Below, piece after piece: positions 18,670 through 26,737 of a stretch of DNA of 64,000 nt. The DNA lies in assembly GCF_036075115.1 (NCBI RefSeq), contig NZ_CP107958.1, forward strand, positions 6,882,001-6,946,000. The letters run 5' to 3'. A program made the position numbers and the translations under genes. The DNA comes from Streptomyces sp. NBC_00377 (GTDB taxonomy: Bacteria; Actinomycetota; Actinomycetes; Streptomycetales; Streptomycetaceae). The notes below the pieces were generated by a model, which did not search any database, was not told the DNA's origin, and worked only from the letters and a program-made list of their open reading frames with translations. Position 1 is the first letter of the stretch, and each line of letters starts with the position of its first letter.

Positions 18670-20178
18670 ATGACGAGCAGCACCGAGACCACCGCCACCA
18701 CCCCGCAGGTTGCGGTCAACGACATCGGTGACGAGGAAGCATTCCTCGCCGCTATCGACGAGACGATCAAGTACTTCAACGATGGCGACATCGTCGACGG
18801 CGTCATCGTCAAGGTTGACCGGGACGAGGTTCTCCTCGACATCGGTTACAAGACCGAAGGTGTCATCCCGAGCCGCGAGCTCTCGATCAAGCACGACGTC
18901 GACCCCAATGAGGTCGTCGCCGTCGGTGACGAGATCGAAGCCCTTGTTCTCCAGAAGGAGGACAAGGAAGGCCGCCTGATCCTCTCGAAGAAGCGCGCCC
19001 AGTACGAGCGCGCCTGGGGCACCATCGAGAAGATCAAGGAAGAGGACGGCATCGTCACCGGTACCGTCATCGAGGTCGTCAAGGGTGGTCTCATCCTCGA
19101 CATCGGCCTCCGTGGCTTCCTGCCGGCCTCCCTCGTCGAGATGCGCCGCGTCCGCGACCTCCAGCCTTACGTGGGCAAGGAGCTCGAGGCGAAGATCATC
19201 GAGCTGGACAAGAACCGCAACAACGTGGTCCTGTCCCGCCGCGCCTGGCTGGAGCAGACCCAGTCCGAGGTCCGCCAGACGTTCCTCACGACCCTCCAGA
19301 AGGGTCAGGTCCGCTCCGGCGTCGTCTCCTCGATCGTCAACTTCGGTGCCTTCGTGGACCTGGGTGGCGTCGACGGTCTGGTCCACGTCTCCGAGCTGTC
19401 CTGGAAGCACATCGACCACCCCTCCGAGGTTGTCGAGGTCGGCCAGGAAGTCACCGTCGAGGTCCTCGACGTGGACATGGACCGCGAGCGTGTCTCCCTG
19501 TCGCTGAAGGCGACCCAGGAAGACCCGTGGCAGCAGTTCGCCCGCACCCACCAGATCGGCCAGGTCGTGCCCGGCAAGGTCACGAAGCTGGTTCCGTTCG
19601 GTGCGTTCGTCCGCGTGGACGAGGGCATCGAGGGTCTGGTCCACATCTCCGAGCTGGCCGAGCGCCACGTGGAGATCCCGGAGCAGGTCGTCCAGGTCAA
19701 CGACGAGATCTTCGTCAAGGTCATCGACATCGACCTCGAGCGTCGCCGGATCTCGCTGTCGCTGAAGCAGGCCAACGAGTCCTTCGGTTCCGACCCGGCC
19801 TCGGTCGAGTTCGACCCGACGCTCTACGGCATGGCCGCGTCGTACGACGACCAGGGCAACTACATCTACCCCGAGGGCTTCGACCCCGAGACCAACGACT
19901 GGCTCGAGGGCTTCGAGTCGCAGCGTGAGGTCTGGGAGAACCAGTACGCCGAGGCGCAGACGCGCTTCGAGCAGCACCAGGCTCAGGTCATCAAGTCCCG
20001 CGAGGCGGACGAGAAGGCCGCTGCCGAGGGCGGCGACGCCGCGGGTGCGGCTCCGGCCGCGTCCGGTGGCGGCGGCGGTGGTTCGTACTCCTCCGAGGGC
20101 GCGGACACCTCCGGTGCGCTGGCGTCTGACGAGGCGCTTGCCGCGCTGCGCGAGAAGCTGGCCGGCGGCCAGAGCTGA
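18670..20178 (+). CDS. rpsA: 30S ribosomal protein S1
   Basis: This 502-residue protein starts at ATG 18670. Four S1 (OB-fold) RNA-binding domains occur between residues about 35 and 365. Their recognisable cores are GDIVDGVIVKVDRDEVLLDIG, GIVTGTVIEVVKGGLILDIG, GVVSSIVNFGAFVDLGG and GKVTKLVPFGAFVRVDEG. Actinobacterial S1 has four domains rather than the six of E. coli. The C-terminus is acidic, then Gly/Ala/Ser-rich and probably disordered. Codon use is softer than in neighbours (GTT, GGT, CGT), as expected for a highly expressed gene. Confidence 0.97.
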   Translation: MTSSTETTATTPQVAVNDIGDEEAFLAAIDETIKYFNDGDIVDGVIVKVDRDEVLLDIGYKTEGVIPSRELSIKHDVDPNEVVAVGDEIEALVLQKEDKEGRLILSKKRAQYERAWGTIEKIKEEDGIVTGTVIEVVKGGLILDIGLRGFLPASLVEMRRVRDLQPYVGKELEAKIIELDKNRNNVVLSRRAWLEQTQSEVRQTFLTTLQKGQVRSGVVSSIVNFGAFVDLGGVDGLVHVSELSWKHIDHPSEVVEVGQEVTVEVLDVDMDRERVSLSLKATQEDPWQQFARTHQIGQVVPGKVTKLVPFGAFVRVDEGIEGLVHISELAERHVEIPEQVVQVNDEIFVKVIDIDLERRRISLSLKQANESFGSDPASVEFDPTLYGMAASYDDQGNYIYPEGFDPETNDWLEGFESQREVWENQYAEAQTRFEQHQAQVIKSREADEKAAAEGGDAAGAAPAASGGGGGGSYSSEGADTSGALASDEALAALREKLAGGQS

Positions 20179-20214
20179 TCGCCCGGCCGTCAAGGCTGAG
20201 CTGACTGTTTGACC

Positions 20215-20246
20215 GAGGGCCCGCACCTTTCGAGGTGCGGGCCCTC
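20215..20246 (+). terminator. rpsA terminator
   Basis: A perfect 14-bp stem (GAGGGCCCGCACCT and its complement) closes on a TTCG tetraloop 37 bp after the rpsA stop. Confidence 0.93.
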
Positions 20247-20461
20247 AGTGCTGCCCGACGGCGATTCGGTGAGATCGGCCGCGTGGGCAAGTTCCCCCGA
20301 GCCTCGGGGTAGTTATTTCCCGAGCGGCTCCGTGCGACCCCGTGGCCCGCCACCCGGTCCCTTGAGCGGGCCGGCAGGAGTCACCTGATCAAGGGCGTGG
20401 TCCGGGAATACCCACCGTCCGGCGCACGTTGGACAGTACGAACACGAGGGGAGCGGTCCAA

Positions 20462-21400
20462 GTGCTTGATCCGCAGGGTTTGTACGCATGGGAGCCGAAG
20501 GGCCTGGCAGTCGTCGACGTGGCGCTGGCCCAGGAGTCGGCCGGACTTGTCATGCTCTACCACTTCGACGGATACATCGACGCGGGTGAAACCGGCGACC
20601 AGATCGTCGACCGGCTCCTCGACTCGCTGCCCCACCAGCTCGTCGCGCGCTTCGACCACGACCGGCTGGTCGACTACCGGGCCCGCCGCCCGCTGCTGAC
20701 CTTCAAGCGCGACCGGTGGACCGAGTACGAGGAGCCGGCCATCGAGGTACGGCTCGTGCAGGACACCACCGGTGCACCGTTCCTGCTGCTGTCCGGCCCC
20801 GAGCCGGACGTGGAATGGGAGCGCTTCGCCGTCGCCGTCCAGCAGATCGTGGAGCGGCTCGGCGTCCGCCTCGCGGTGAACTTCCACGGCATCCCCATGG
20901 GCGTCCCGCACACCCGGCCCGTGGGCCTCACCCCGCACGGCAACCGCACGGACCTCATGCCGGGCCACCGCAGCCCCTTCGACGAGGCGCAGGTCCCCGG
21001 CAGCGCCGAAGCGCTCGTCGAGTACCGGCTCATGGAAGCGGGCCACGACATCCTGGGCGTGGCGGCACACGTCCCGCACTACATCGCCCGCTCGGCGTAC
21101 CCCGACGCGGCCCTGACCGTCCTGGAGGCGATCACGGCGGCCACCGGCCTTGTCCTGCCGGGCATCGCGCACGCCCTGCGCACGGACGCCCACCGTACGC
21201 AGACCGAGATCGACCGCCAGATCCAGGAGGGCGACGAGGAGCTCACCTCCCTCGTGCAGGGCCTGGAGCACCAGTACGACGCCGCCTCCGGTGCCGAAAC
21301 CCGCGGCAACATGCTGGCCGAACCGGTCGACATCCCGTCCGCGGACGAGATCGGGCAGGAGTTCGAGCGGTTCCTCGCGGAGCGCGAAGGCGAGAGCTGA
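20462..21400 (+). CDS. PAC2-family protein (proteasome-assembly-chaperone-like)
   Basis: The GTG at 20462 (VLDPQGLYAWEPKGLAVVD) follows GGGGAG by eight bases and matches the usual start of this family; an upstream TTG at 20429 was rejected. The 312-residue protein has the PAC2 core: LVMLYHFDGYIDAGETGDQI, DYRARRPLLTFKRDRW, LLLSGPEPDVEWERF and VNFHGIPMGVPHTRP. The C-terminal helical part is charged. In actinobacteria, PAC2 proteins accompany proteasome-bearing genomes, but a direct assembly role is not shown. It is separated from coaE by a terminator. Confidence 0.88.
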   Translation: MLDPQGLYAWEPKGLAVVDVALAQESAGLVMLYHFDGYIDAGETGDQIVDRLLDSLPHQLVARFDHDRLVDYRARRPLLTFKRDRWTEYEEPAIEVRLVQDTTGAPFLLLSGPEPDVEWERFAVAVQQIVERLGVRLAVNFHGIPMGVPHTRPVGLTPHGNRTDLMPGHRSPFDEAQVPGSAEALVEYRLMEAGHDILGVAAHVPHYIARSAYPDAALTVLEAITAATGLVLPGIAHALRTDAHRTQTEIDRQIQEGDEELTSLVQGLEHQYDAASGAETRGNMLAEPVDIPSADEIGQEFERFLAEREGES

Positions 21401-21458
21401 GCAGCCCGGTCGCGCGCACGCCGGCAGCAAGCCGGCAGCCGGGCGATGAGCAGCGCAC

Positions 21459-21493
21459 AGGGCCTGCCGGGTGCATCGTCACCGGCAGGCCCT
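21459..21493 (+). terminator. Hairpin between the PAC2 gene and coaE
   Basis: AGGGCCTGCCGG (21459-21470) pairs perfectly with 21482-21493 around an 11-base loop. The hairpin ends 12 bases before the coaE ATG. A terminator for the PAC2 gene is most likely. A TAAGCT at 21493-21498 sits where a -10 box for a leaderless coaE transcript would be. Confidence 0.75.
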
Positions 21494-21505
21494 AAGCTTC
21501 CTGTC

Positions 21506-22126
21506 ATGCTGAAAGTGGGCCTGACCGGCGGCATCGGCGCCGGCAAGAGCGAGGTGTCGCGGCTGCTCGTCGAGTGCGGGGCCGTGCTGATCGACGCCGA
21601 CCGCATCGCACGTGAGGTCGTCGCGCCCGGCACCCCGGGGCTCGCGGCCGTCACCGAAGCCTTCGGCGAGGACGTACTCGCCCCCGACGGCAGCCTCGAC
21701 CGCCCCCGCCTGGGCTCGATCGTCTTCTCCGACCCCGGGAAACTCGCGGTCCTCAACTCGATCGTGCACCCCCTGGTCGGCGTACGCTCCCGCGAGCTGG
21801 AGACGGCCGCCCCCGAGGACGCCGTCGTCGTCCACGACGTCCCCCTCCTCACCGAGAACGCCCTCGCCCCGCTGTACGACGTGGTGGTCGTCGTCGACGC
21901 GGCTCCCGAGACCCAGCTCGACCGGCTCGTCCGGCTCCGCGGGATGACGCTCGACGACGCACACGCGCGTATGGCCGCCCAGGCGACACGCGAGCAACGC
22001 CGGGAGATCGCGGACATCGTGATCGACAACGACGTACCGCTCGCGGACCTCCGGCGGCGCGTGAAGGACGTATGGGCCGACCTCGCGCACAGGGCGCACG
22101 CGCCGCACGGGACCTCTCCGGAATAG
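21506..22126 (+). CDS. coaE: Dephospho-CoA kinase
   Basis: This 206-residue protein begins MLKVGLTGGIGAGKSEVSRLL, with the P-loop at residues 8-15. The adenine/CoA-binding block VLIDADRIAREVVAPGTPGL and the lid region RLRGMTLDDAHARMAAQATREQR with its arginines are present, as is VVHDVPLLTEN. It phosphorylates the 3'-hydroxyl of dephospho-CoA, the last step of CoA synthesis. The ATG at 21506 has no clear ribosome binding site; it may be read from a leaderless message. Confidence 0.95.
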   Translation: MLKVGLTGGIGAGKSEVSRLLVECGAVLIDADRIAREVVAPGTPGLAAVTEAFGEDVLAPDGSLDRPRLGSIVFSDPGKLAVLNSIVHPLVGVRSRELETAAPEDAVVVHDVPLLTENALAPLYDVVVVVDAAPETQLDRLVRLRGMTLDDAHARMAAQATREQRREIADIVIDNDVPLADLRRRVKDVWADLAHRAHAPHGTSPE

Positions 22127-22176
22127 CGGCCCTCGCTCCGCGCGTTGAACCCAGCGAGCAAGGGAAGGATTTTTCC

Positions 22177-22557
22177 GTGCCCGATACCAGCGGTTCGACC
22201 GGACGAACTCCGGAGACGCACGTCATCGACTTCCGTGCCGCGGAGCATCTGCTCGCCGCACGGGACCCGCGGGGCGCGGTGAAGTTGCTCGACAAAGTGA
22301 TCGCCGCACACCCCGAGAACACCGCCGCCCGGCTGCTGCGCGCGCGAGCCTTCTTCGCCGCCGCCCAACTACGGCCAGCCGAGCTGGAGTTCACCGTCGT
22401 TCTGGAGCGCGAGCCGGACAACGCCTTCGCGCACTTCGCGCTCGGCCGCACCTACGAGCGGCAAGGCCGCGGCGACCAGGCCAAGCGCCACTTCCGGCTG
22501 GCCGCGGCCCTGGACCCGAACCCGCAGTACCTCGAAGCGGCGCGTTTCGAAGCCTGA
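22177..22557 (+). CDS. Tetratricopeptide-repeat protein
   Basis: This 126-residue protein starts at GTG 22177, seven bases after GGAAGGA. Residues about 20-120 form three TPR units: AEHLLAARDPRGAVKLLDKVIAAHPENTAARLLRARAFFA, AELEFTVVLEREPDNAFAHFALGRTYERQG and QAKRHFRLAAALDP. There is no signal peptide. TPRs mediate protein contacts; the partner is unknown. It lies 50 bp after coaE on the same strand and probably shares its transcript. Confidence 0.88.
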   Translation: MPDTSGSTGRTPETHVIDFRAAEHLLAARDPRGAVKLLDKVIAAHPENTAARLLRARAFFAAAQLRPAELEFTVVLEREPDNAFAHFALGRTYERQGRGDQAKRHFRLAAALDPNPQYLEAARFEA

Positions 22558-22579
22558 GAACGGCCGGTATCCAGCGGCA

Positions 22580-22607
22580 CCGGTGACCGGTGACCGGTGA
22601 CCGGTGA
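22580..22607. repeat. 7-bp tandem array CCGGTGA x4
   Basis: Four perfect head-to-tail copies of CCGGTGA lie 22 bp after the TPR gene in the gap between convergent genes. Confidence 0.95.
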
Positions 22608-22733
22608 ACGCTGATGTCTCGCGTCTTCCGCCGGTTCGTTCCCACCCGGCTTCGCCGGTGCCCAGCGGTTCTCCATTCTGAATCGGGCTTCGGGACGATC
22701 TCGGCGGCGGGAGCAGCCTCAGCGGCGTTCCTC

Positions 22734-22775
22734 GTGACAGGTGACAGGTGACAGGTGACAGGTGACAGGTGACAG
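22734..22775. repeat. 7-bp tandem array GTGACAG x6
   Basis: Six perfect head-to-tail copies of GTGACAG end 17 bp before the stop codon of the convergent DUF6343 gene. Unit length equals that of the arrays at 7128 and 22580. Confidence 0.95.
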
Positions 22776-22792
22776 GTCGGAGGTCACTGCTC

Positions 22793-23059
22793 TCAAGGGT
22801 GACGGTGCTCGGGCGGCAGGTACGGGGGGATGTCGCGACCCGGCTGGTAGTGGGGACCCTGCCGCCGATGCCTGAGGATCATCGCCAGATCGACCGTGAT
22901 CACCAGCCACAGCACCCCACACGCGGCCGCCCATCCCGGACGCCCCGCGAGGGCGAACGCGGCCGTACCGAAGATCGCCCAGGCCAGACCCCACAGAGTC
23001 AGCCACAGACGCATCCTCAGCGCACTGCGCGCTGTCGTCGGCTCACTGCCCGTACGCAT
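22793..23059 (-). CDS. DUF6343 family small membrane protein
   Basis: The 88-residue product MRTGSEPTTARSALRMRL... has two membrane segments (WLTLWGLAWAIFGTAAFALA and AAACGVLWLVITVDLAMIL) and a conserved tail GPHYQPGRDIPPYLPPE. This matches the DUF6343 family of Streptomyces as I remember it. The ATG at 23059 agrees with homologues; a GTG at 23068, closer to GGAGG, would add three residues. Function unknown. Confidence 0.8.
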   Translation of the reverse strand: MRTGSEPTTARSALRMRLWLTLWGLAWAIFGTAAFALAGRPGWAAACGVLWLVITVDLAMILRHRRQGPHYQPGRDIPPYLPPEHRHP

Positions 23060-23241
23060 TCCGATCACCGCTCCTCCCTGCAACGTACTCTTCCGTCCGG
23101 ACGTTCTCCAGGGGGGTCGGCAGCCCGGAGGGCCCGCCCGGATCTCGCCTCCACCGTGCCTCGAACAAGAGGATCATCCCTCGAACGAGTGAACTGGCGG
23201 ACAGCGGGAACGGCCGTACGCAGATGGGCCGTTGAACGGGC

Positions 23242-23937
23242 ATGAGGCTGAAGAAGCGAGACGGATACGAGGGAACAGGCCCCGGCGCGATCACCCCGGA
23301 CGGCTGCGCGGTCGAGCTCTACTCACGCCTGCCGGTGGGGAACGAGCCGGACGTCATCGCCGCGGCGGTACCGCCGGGTGCGCACATCCTGGAGCTGGGC
23401 AGCGGGGTCGGCCGGGTGACCCACGCCCTGCTGGAGCGCGGATTCACCGTCACCGCGGTCGACGAGTCCGCCGAGATGCTGGAGCGCGTCCACGGGGCAC
23501 GCACGATATGCAGCTCTATCGAGGATCTCGCCCTGGGGGAGACGTTCGACGTGGTCATGCTTGCCTCGTTCCTCGTGCACACCGGGGATGTCGAGGTACG
23601 GCGAAGGATGCTGCGTGCCTGCGCACGGCACGTCGCGGACGGCGGATGCGTGCTGATTCAACGCGAAGGGGAGGACTACCACTCCACCGTGCCGCGCAAG
23701 CGCGTCGACCCCAGCGGTTTCACGATCGGGATCGTCTCGTCCGAGCCCGTGGGTGACGGCGTCCACTGCGTGCGCGCGGAGTACGAGTTCCCGGACGCGG
23801 TGTGGACCCAGACCTTCCGGGCCCGCCCCCTGACGAAGGAACAGTTCGAGGAGGCGTTGGCTGAGGCGGGCCTGAAGGTGGACCGCTATCTGACGGAGGA
23901 CCGGATCTGGGTGAGGGTGATGCCGCTGACGCGGTAG
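23242..23937 (+). CDS. Class I SAM-dependent methyltransferase
   Basis: This 231-residue protein has motif I AHILELGSGVGRVTHALLERG (residues about 45-65), motif II VTAVDESAEMLERV, and the post-I motif DVVMLASFLVHTGD. The C-terminal part (WTQTFRARPLTKEQFEEALAEAGLKVDRYL) is typical of small-molecule methyltransferases. The substrate cannot be told. The ATG at 23242 has no strong ribosome binding site. It appears to be a single-gene unit between the DUF6343 and DoxX genes. Confidence 0.85.
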   Translation: MRLKKRDGYEGTGPGAITPDGCAVELYSRLPVGNEPDVIAAAVPPGAHILELGSGVGRVTHALLERGFTVTAVDESAEMLERVHGARTICSSIEDLALGETFDVVMLASFLVHTGDVEVRRRMLRACARHVADGGCVLIQREGEDYHSTVPRKRVDPSGFTIGIVSSEPVGDGVHCVRAEYEFPDAVWTQTFRARPLTKEQFEEALAEAGLKVDRYLTEDRIWVRVMPLTR

Positions 23938-24051
23938 CGGCCGCCAGGGGCGGTGGCGTGAGAAAGGCCGGTGGGGCTGCGATGAGTTCGCTGCGGGAGG
24001 TCGGTCTACCTCCCTGACAGCAAAACGGACCGCTCACCGCAGGAGACCCTC

Positions 24052-24504
24052 ATGTCCGAGACCACGGCTCCCCTCACCGTCACCGGCTCCGCCCCCGCTT
24101 CGGCATCCGCTACTGCCCGGGGTCGACGCGCCCGGATCGCGCTGCGGGGCTTGCAGGTGCTCCTCGCGCTCTTCTACGGGATCGCCAGCGCCCTGCCGAA
24201 ACTGATCGCACACCCGTCGGCCGCCGAGTCCTTCGACAAGATGGGCTGGGGCAGCGGGGGCATGTACGCCATCGGCGCCCTGGAACTCGCCGGAGCGGTC
24301 GCCCTGCTCATCCCGGTGCTCCAGTCCGTGGCGGCGACGGCGCTCGGAGCGCTGATGGTGGGTGCGTTCGTCGTCCAGGTGGTCGTCTTCGACGGCCAGA
24401 ACGCGGCCACGCCGCTGATCCTGCTCGTACCGCTTGCGCTCATCGCCTGGAAACGACGGGAGTCGAACACGGAGCTGCTGCGCCTGGCCCGACGGGGAGC
24501 TTGA
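24052..24504 (+). CDS. DoxX-family membrane protein
   Basis: This 150-residue protein starts at ATG 24052 behind GGAG. Four membrane segments are visible. The first carries LRGLQVLLALFYGIASALPKL, followed by GGMYAIGALELAGAVALLIP, the conserved second block of DoxX/DoxD-like proteins. It has a cytoplasmic N-terminus rich in Ser/Thr/Ala. Family members are inner-membrane proteins often linked to redox or stress adaptation, without a defined reaction. Confidence 0.82.
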   Translation: MSETTAPLTVTGSAPASASATARGRRARIALRGLQVLLALFYGIASALPKLIAHPSAAESFDKMGWGSGGMYAIGALELAGAVALLIPVLQSVAATALGALMVGAFVVQVVVFDGQNAATPLILLVPLALIAWKRRESNTELLRLARRGA

Positions 24505-24603
24505 CGGGAGGGGAGGGGAGGGGACGGGGGGAGGGGGGAGGGGGCCCCGGATGGCTTGGACCCAACCCGATGGTTCCACCCGGCGTCGTCTTACGGTGGA
24601 GAC

Positions 24604-25547
24604 ATGGACGCCTCCCAGGCCCCCACCCACTCCGCCTCGTCGGACTCCGCCGCATCGAGATCGACCTCGCCGGACTCCGCCCTCTCGCACTCCGCCTCGA
24701 GCTGCGCCCCCTCGGACTCGGTTCTCTCCGAGTCAGCAGCCTCCCCCTCGGACTTCACAGTCTCCCCTTCCGAGTCCCCTCGCTCCGTCCTCGTTCCCTC
24801 CAGCCCCGTTTCCTCCGGCTCCGTTTCCTCCGGCTCCGCCCTCGTCGAGCTCGATCGGCGGGTCGCGGAGTGCCGGGCGTGTCCCCGCCTGGTGACCTGG
24901 CGTGAGGAGGTCGCCCGTACCAAGCGGGCGGCTTTCGCCGACTGGACGTACTGGGGCCGGCCCGTTCCGGGGTTCGGTCCGTCCGACGCCCCGCTGCTGA
25001 TCGTCGGACTGGCCCCGGCCGCGCACGGTGGCAACCGGACGGGCCGGATGTTCACCGGCGACCGTTCCGGTGACGTGCTGTATCAGGCGTTGTACGACGT
25101 GGGGCTCGCCTCGCAGCCCACCGCCGTCTCCGCCGACGACGGGCTGGAGCTGTACGGCGTGCGGGTCACCTCGCCCGTGCACTGTGCGCCGCCCGCCAAC
25201 AAGCCCACCCCGGGGGAGCGGGACACCTGCCGGCCGTGGCTCGTGCAGGAGCTGCGGCTGCTGCGGCCGACGCTGCGCGCCGTCGTCGTCCTCGGCGCCT
25301 TCGGCTGGCAGGCCGCGCTGCCCGCGTTCGGCCCGCGTTCGGCGAGGCGGGCTGGACCGTGCCACGGCCCCGGCCCGCCTTCGCGCACGGGGCGCGGGTG
25401 CCGCTGGACAGGCCGGACGGCGGCGACGGCCTCGAAGTCTTCGGTTGCTTCCACGTCAGCCAGCGCAACACCTTCACCGGCCGTCTCACCCCCGAGATGC
25501 TGCGGGAGGTACTGCGCACGGCGGCGGGAGCCGCGGGGATGGTGTGA
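24604..25547 (+). pseudogene. Uracil-DNA glycosylase (UdgB-like), frameshifted by an 11-bp duplication
   Basis: Codons from ATG 24604 encode a Ser-rich tail (residues 1-80), then a glycosylase domain: AECRACPRLVTWREE (C90, C93), GRPVPGFGPSDAPLLIVGLAPAAHGGNRTG and VHCAPPANKPTPGERDTC. At 25321-25342 the 11-mer CCCGCGTTCGG is duplicated in tandem. The frame then changes and runs into unrelated Arg/Ser-rich sequence to 25698. The true C-terminus continues in another frame (EAGWTVPRPRPAFAHG, then FGCFHVSQRNTFTGRLTP) to TGA 25547. Removing one copy restores a continuous gene. The lost part carries the HVSQRN motif needed for catalysis. A sequencing error is the alternative. Confidence 0.9.
25321..25342. 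repeat. 11-bp tandem duplication inside the glycosylase gene
   Basis: CCCGCGTTCGG occupies 25321-25331 and again 25332-25342. The duplication adds 11 bases and causes the frameshift described for the surrounding gene. Confidence 0.97.
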
Positions 25548-25908
25548 GCGCCGGTCTTCGGCGTGGTCCCGGCGGAGACGGGCCGGTGGTGGGGCCGGCG
25601 CTGAGTCGGAGTCGGTGGATGAGGCCGGAGCCGAATCGGGTCGGTGGACGACGCGGGGTCGGGTCGGGTCGGTGGATGAGGCGGGACCGACGCAGTAGTG
25701 CCGTGCGTGGTCGGACGGGCGGGCCGGTGGTGGCCGTCGACGGTATGCCGTTGCTCCCGTGGCCGCCGCGCCTTGTGAGCCTGGCGGGGCACTTCACGAA
25801 GTCCAGAGTGTTCGGGGTGTCCGGGGTCTCCGGAGCGTTCGGGGCGGCAAGGGTGTCCGAGACGTTCGGAGCCTGCGTCGCTCATGTCGCTCACGTGGCT
25901 TACACGGC
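25548..25908. other. Gene-free, repeat-rich spacer
   Basis: About 360 bp lie between the broken glycosylase gene and the convergent GntR gene. No ORF has family character. The stretch contains repeated GTCGGTGGATGAGGC (25611 and 25668) with a degenerate copy between, and further on short alternating TGTCCGGGGT / GTTCGGGG units. No clear terminator was found. Confidence 0.6.
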
Positions 25909-26583
25909 CTACGTGGCTTGCGGCGCATCCGGGAGGTCAGGGTCGCCGAAGAGGTGGCGGACCGTGGAGCGGTAGTTGGCCTGCACGTGGTTCAGGGCGT
26001 GGGCACGGGCGCGGATGGGGTCGCCGGAGGCGATGGCGTCGTAGAGGTCCTGGTGTTCGGTGAGGAGTTGGGGCCATTCCTCGTTGCGTCGGGTGAGCCA
26101 TTGCAGGCGGCCGGCGACCGGTTCCATGACCGAGATCAGCAGGGTGTTGCCGGCCATGGCGAGGAGGCGGTCGTGGAAGCGGGTGTTGATGTCGGTGATC
26201 GCCTCCGCGTCCCCGGCGTCGGTGGCGCCGGCCGCGCTCGTCAGCAGGTCCCGAAGTTCCGCGAGGTCTGCCGGGGTCGCCCGGGTGGCGGCCAGTCCGG
26301 CCGCGTACACCTCCAACGCCTCGCGCAGTTCGAAGAGTTCCTTCACGTCCGTGGGACTCAGTGGCCGTACGACCGTACGGCGCGGTGTCTCGAACAGGAC
26401 GAAGCCCTCGGCGACCAGCGCCCGGATGGCTTCCCGGACGGGGACTCTGGAGACGCCGAACCGGTCGGCGAGCTCGCGCTCCACGAGCCGGTCCCCGGGA
26501 CGCAGGCTGCCGGCGATGATCTCCTGCCGCAGGGCCCCCAGGACGCGCTCGCGCACCGCTCCCAGAGGTTCGATCTTCGTCAT
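25909..26583 (-). CDS. GntR-family (FCD) transcriptional regulator
   Basis: This 224-residue protein starts at ATG 26583 (MTKIEPLGAVRERVLGALRQEI); a further ATG at 26592 and a GTG at 26640 are in frame. The winged helix (residues about 5-70) contains RPGDRLVERELADRFGVSRVPVREAIRALVAEGFV. Residues about 80-215 form the FCD ligand domain with NTRFHDRLLAMAGN and TEHQDLYDAIASGDPIRARAHALNHV, whose histidines usually bind a metal and a carboxylate ligand. It is divergent from the NCS1 permease gene, with a perfect palindrome between them, so it probably represses the permease and racemase and possibly itself. Confidence 0.9.
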   Translation of the reverse strand: MTKIEPLGAVRERVLGALRQEIIAGSLRPGDRLVERELADRFGVSRVPVREAIRALVAEGFVLFETPRRTVVRPLSPTDVKELFELREALEVYAAGLAATRATPADLAELRDLLTSAAGATDAGDAEAITDINTRFHDRLLAMAGNTLLISVMEPVAGRLQWLTRRNEEWPQLLTEHQDLYDAIASGDPIRARAHALNHVQANYRSTVRHLFGDPDLPDAPQAT

Positions 26584-26675
26584 GGGGCCCATCTTCGCCG
26601 ATGCGAGGGGGCTTTTACGGAGCCGTAACGGGACGGACATCGGTCAGAAGGCTTGACGGCGAGACCATGGCGGCA

Positions 26676-26691
26676 GTTTGGTATACCAAAC
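26676..26691. promoter_or_regulatory. Operator palindrome for the GntR regulator
   Basis: GTTTGGTATACCAAAC is a perfect 16-bp palindrome in the 154-bp gap between gntR and the permease gene. Its centre TGGTATACCA matches the usual TNGTNNNACNA pattern of FCD-type GntR operators. Confidence 0.85.
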
Positions 26692-26737
26692 GGTCCGGTC
26701 AGTAGTCCTCCTCCTTCCCCTCGCCCATGGAGGTCCC

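Noticed and set aside
22580..22775. CRISPR array
   Set aside because: Units are 7 bp, directly adjacent, with no spacers and no cas genes nearby.
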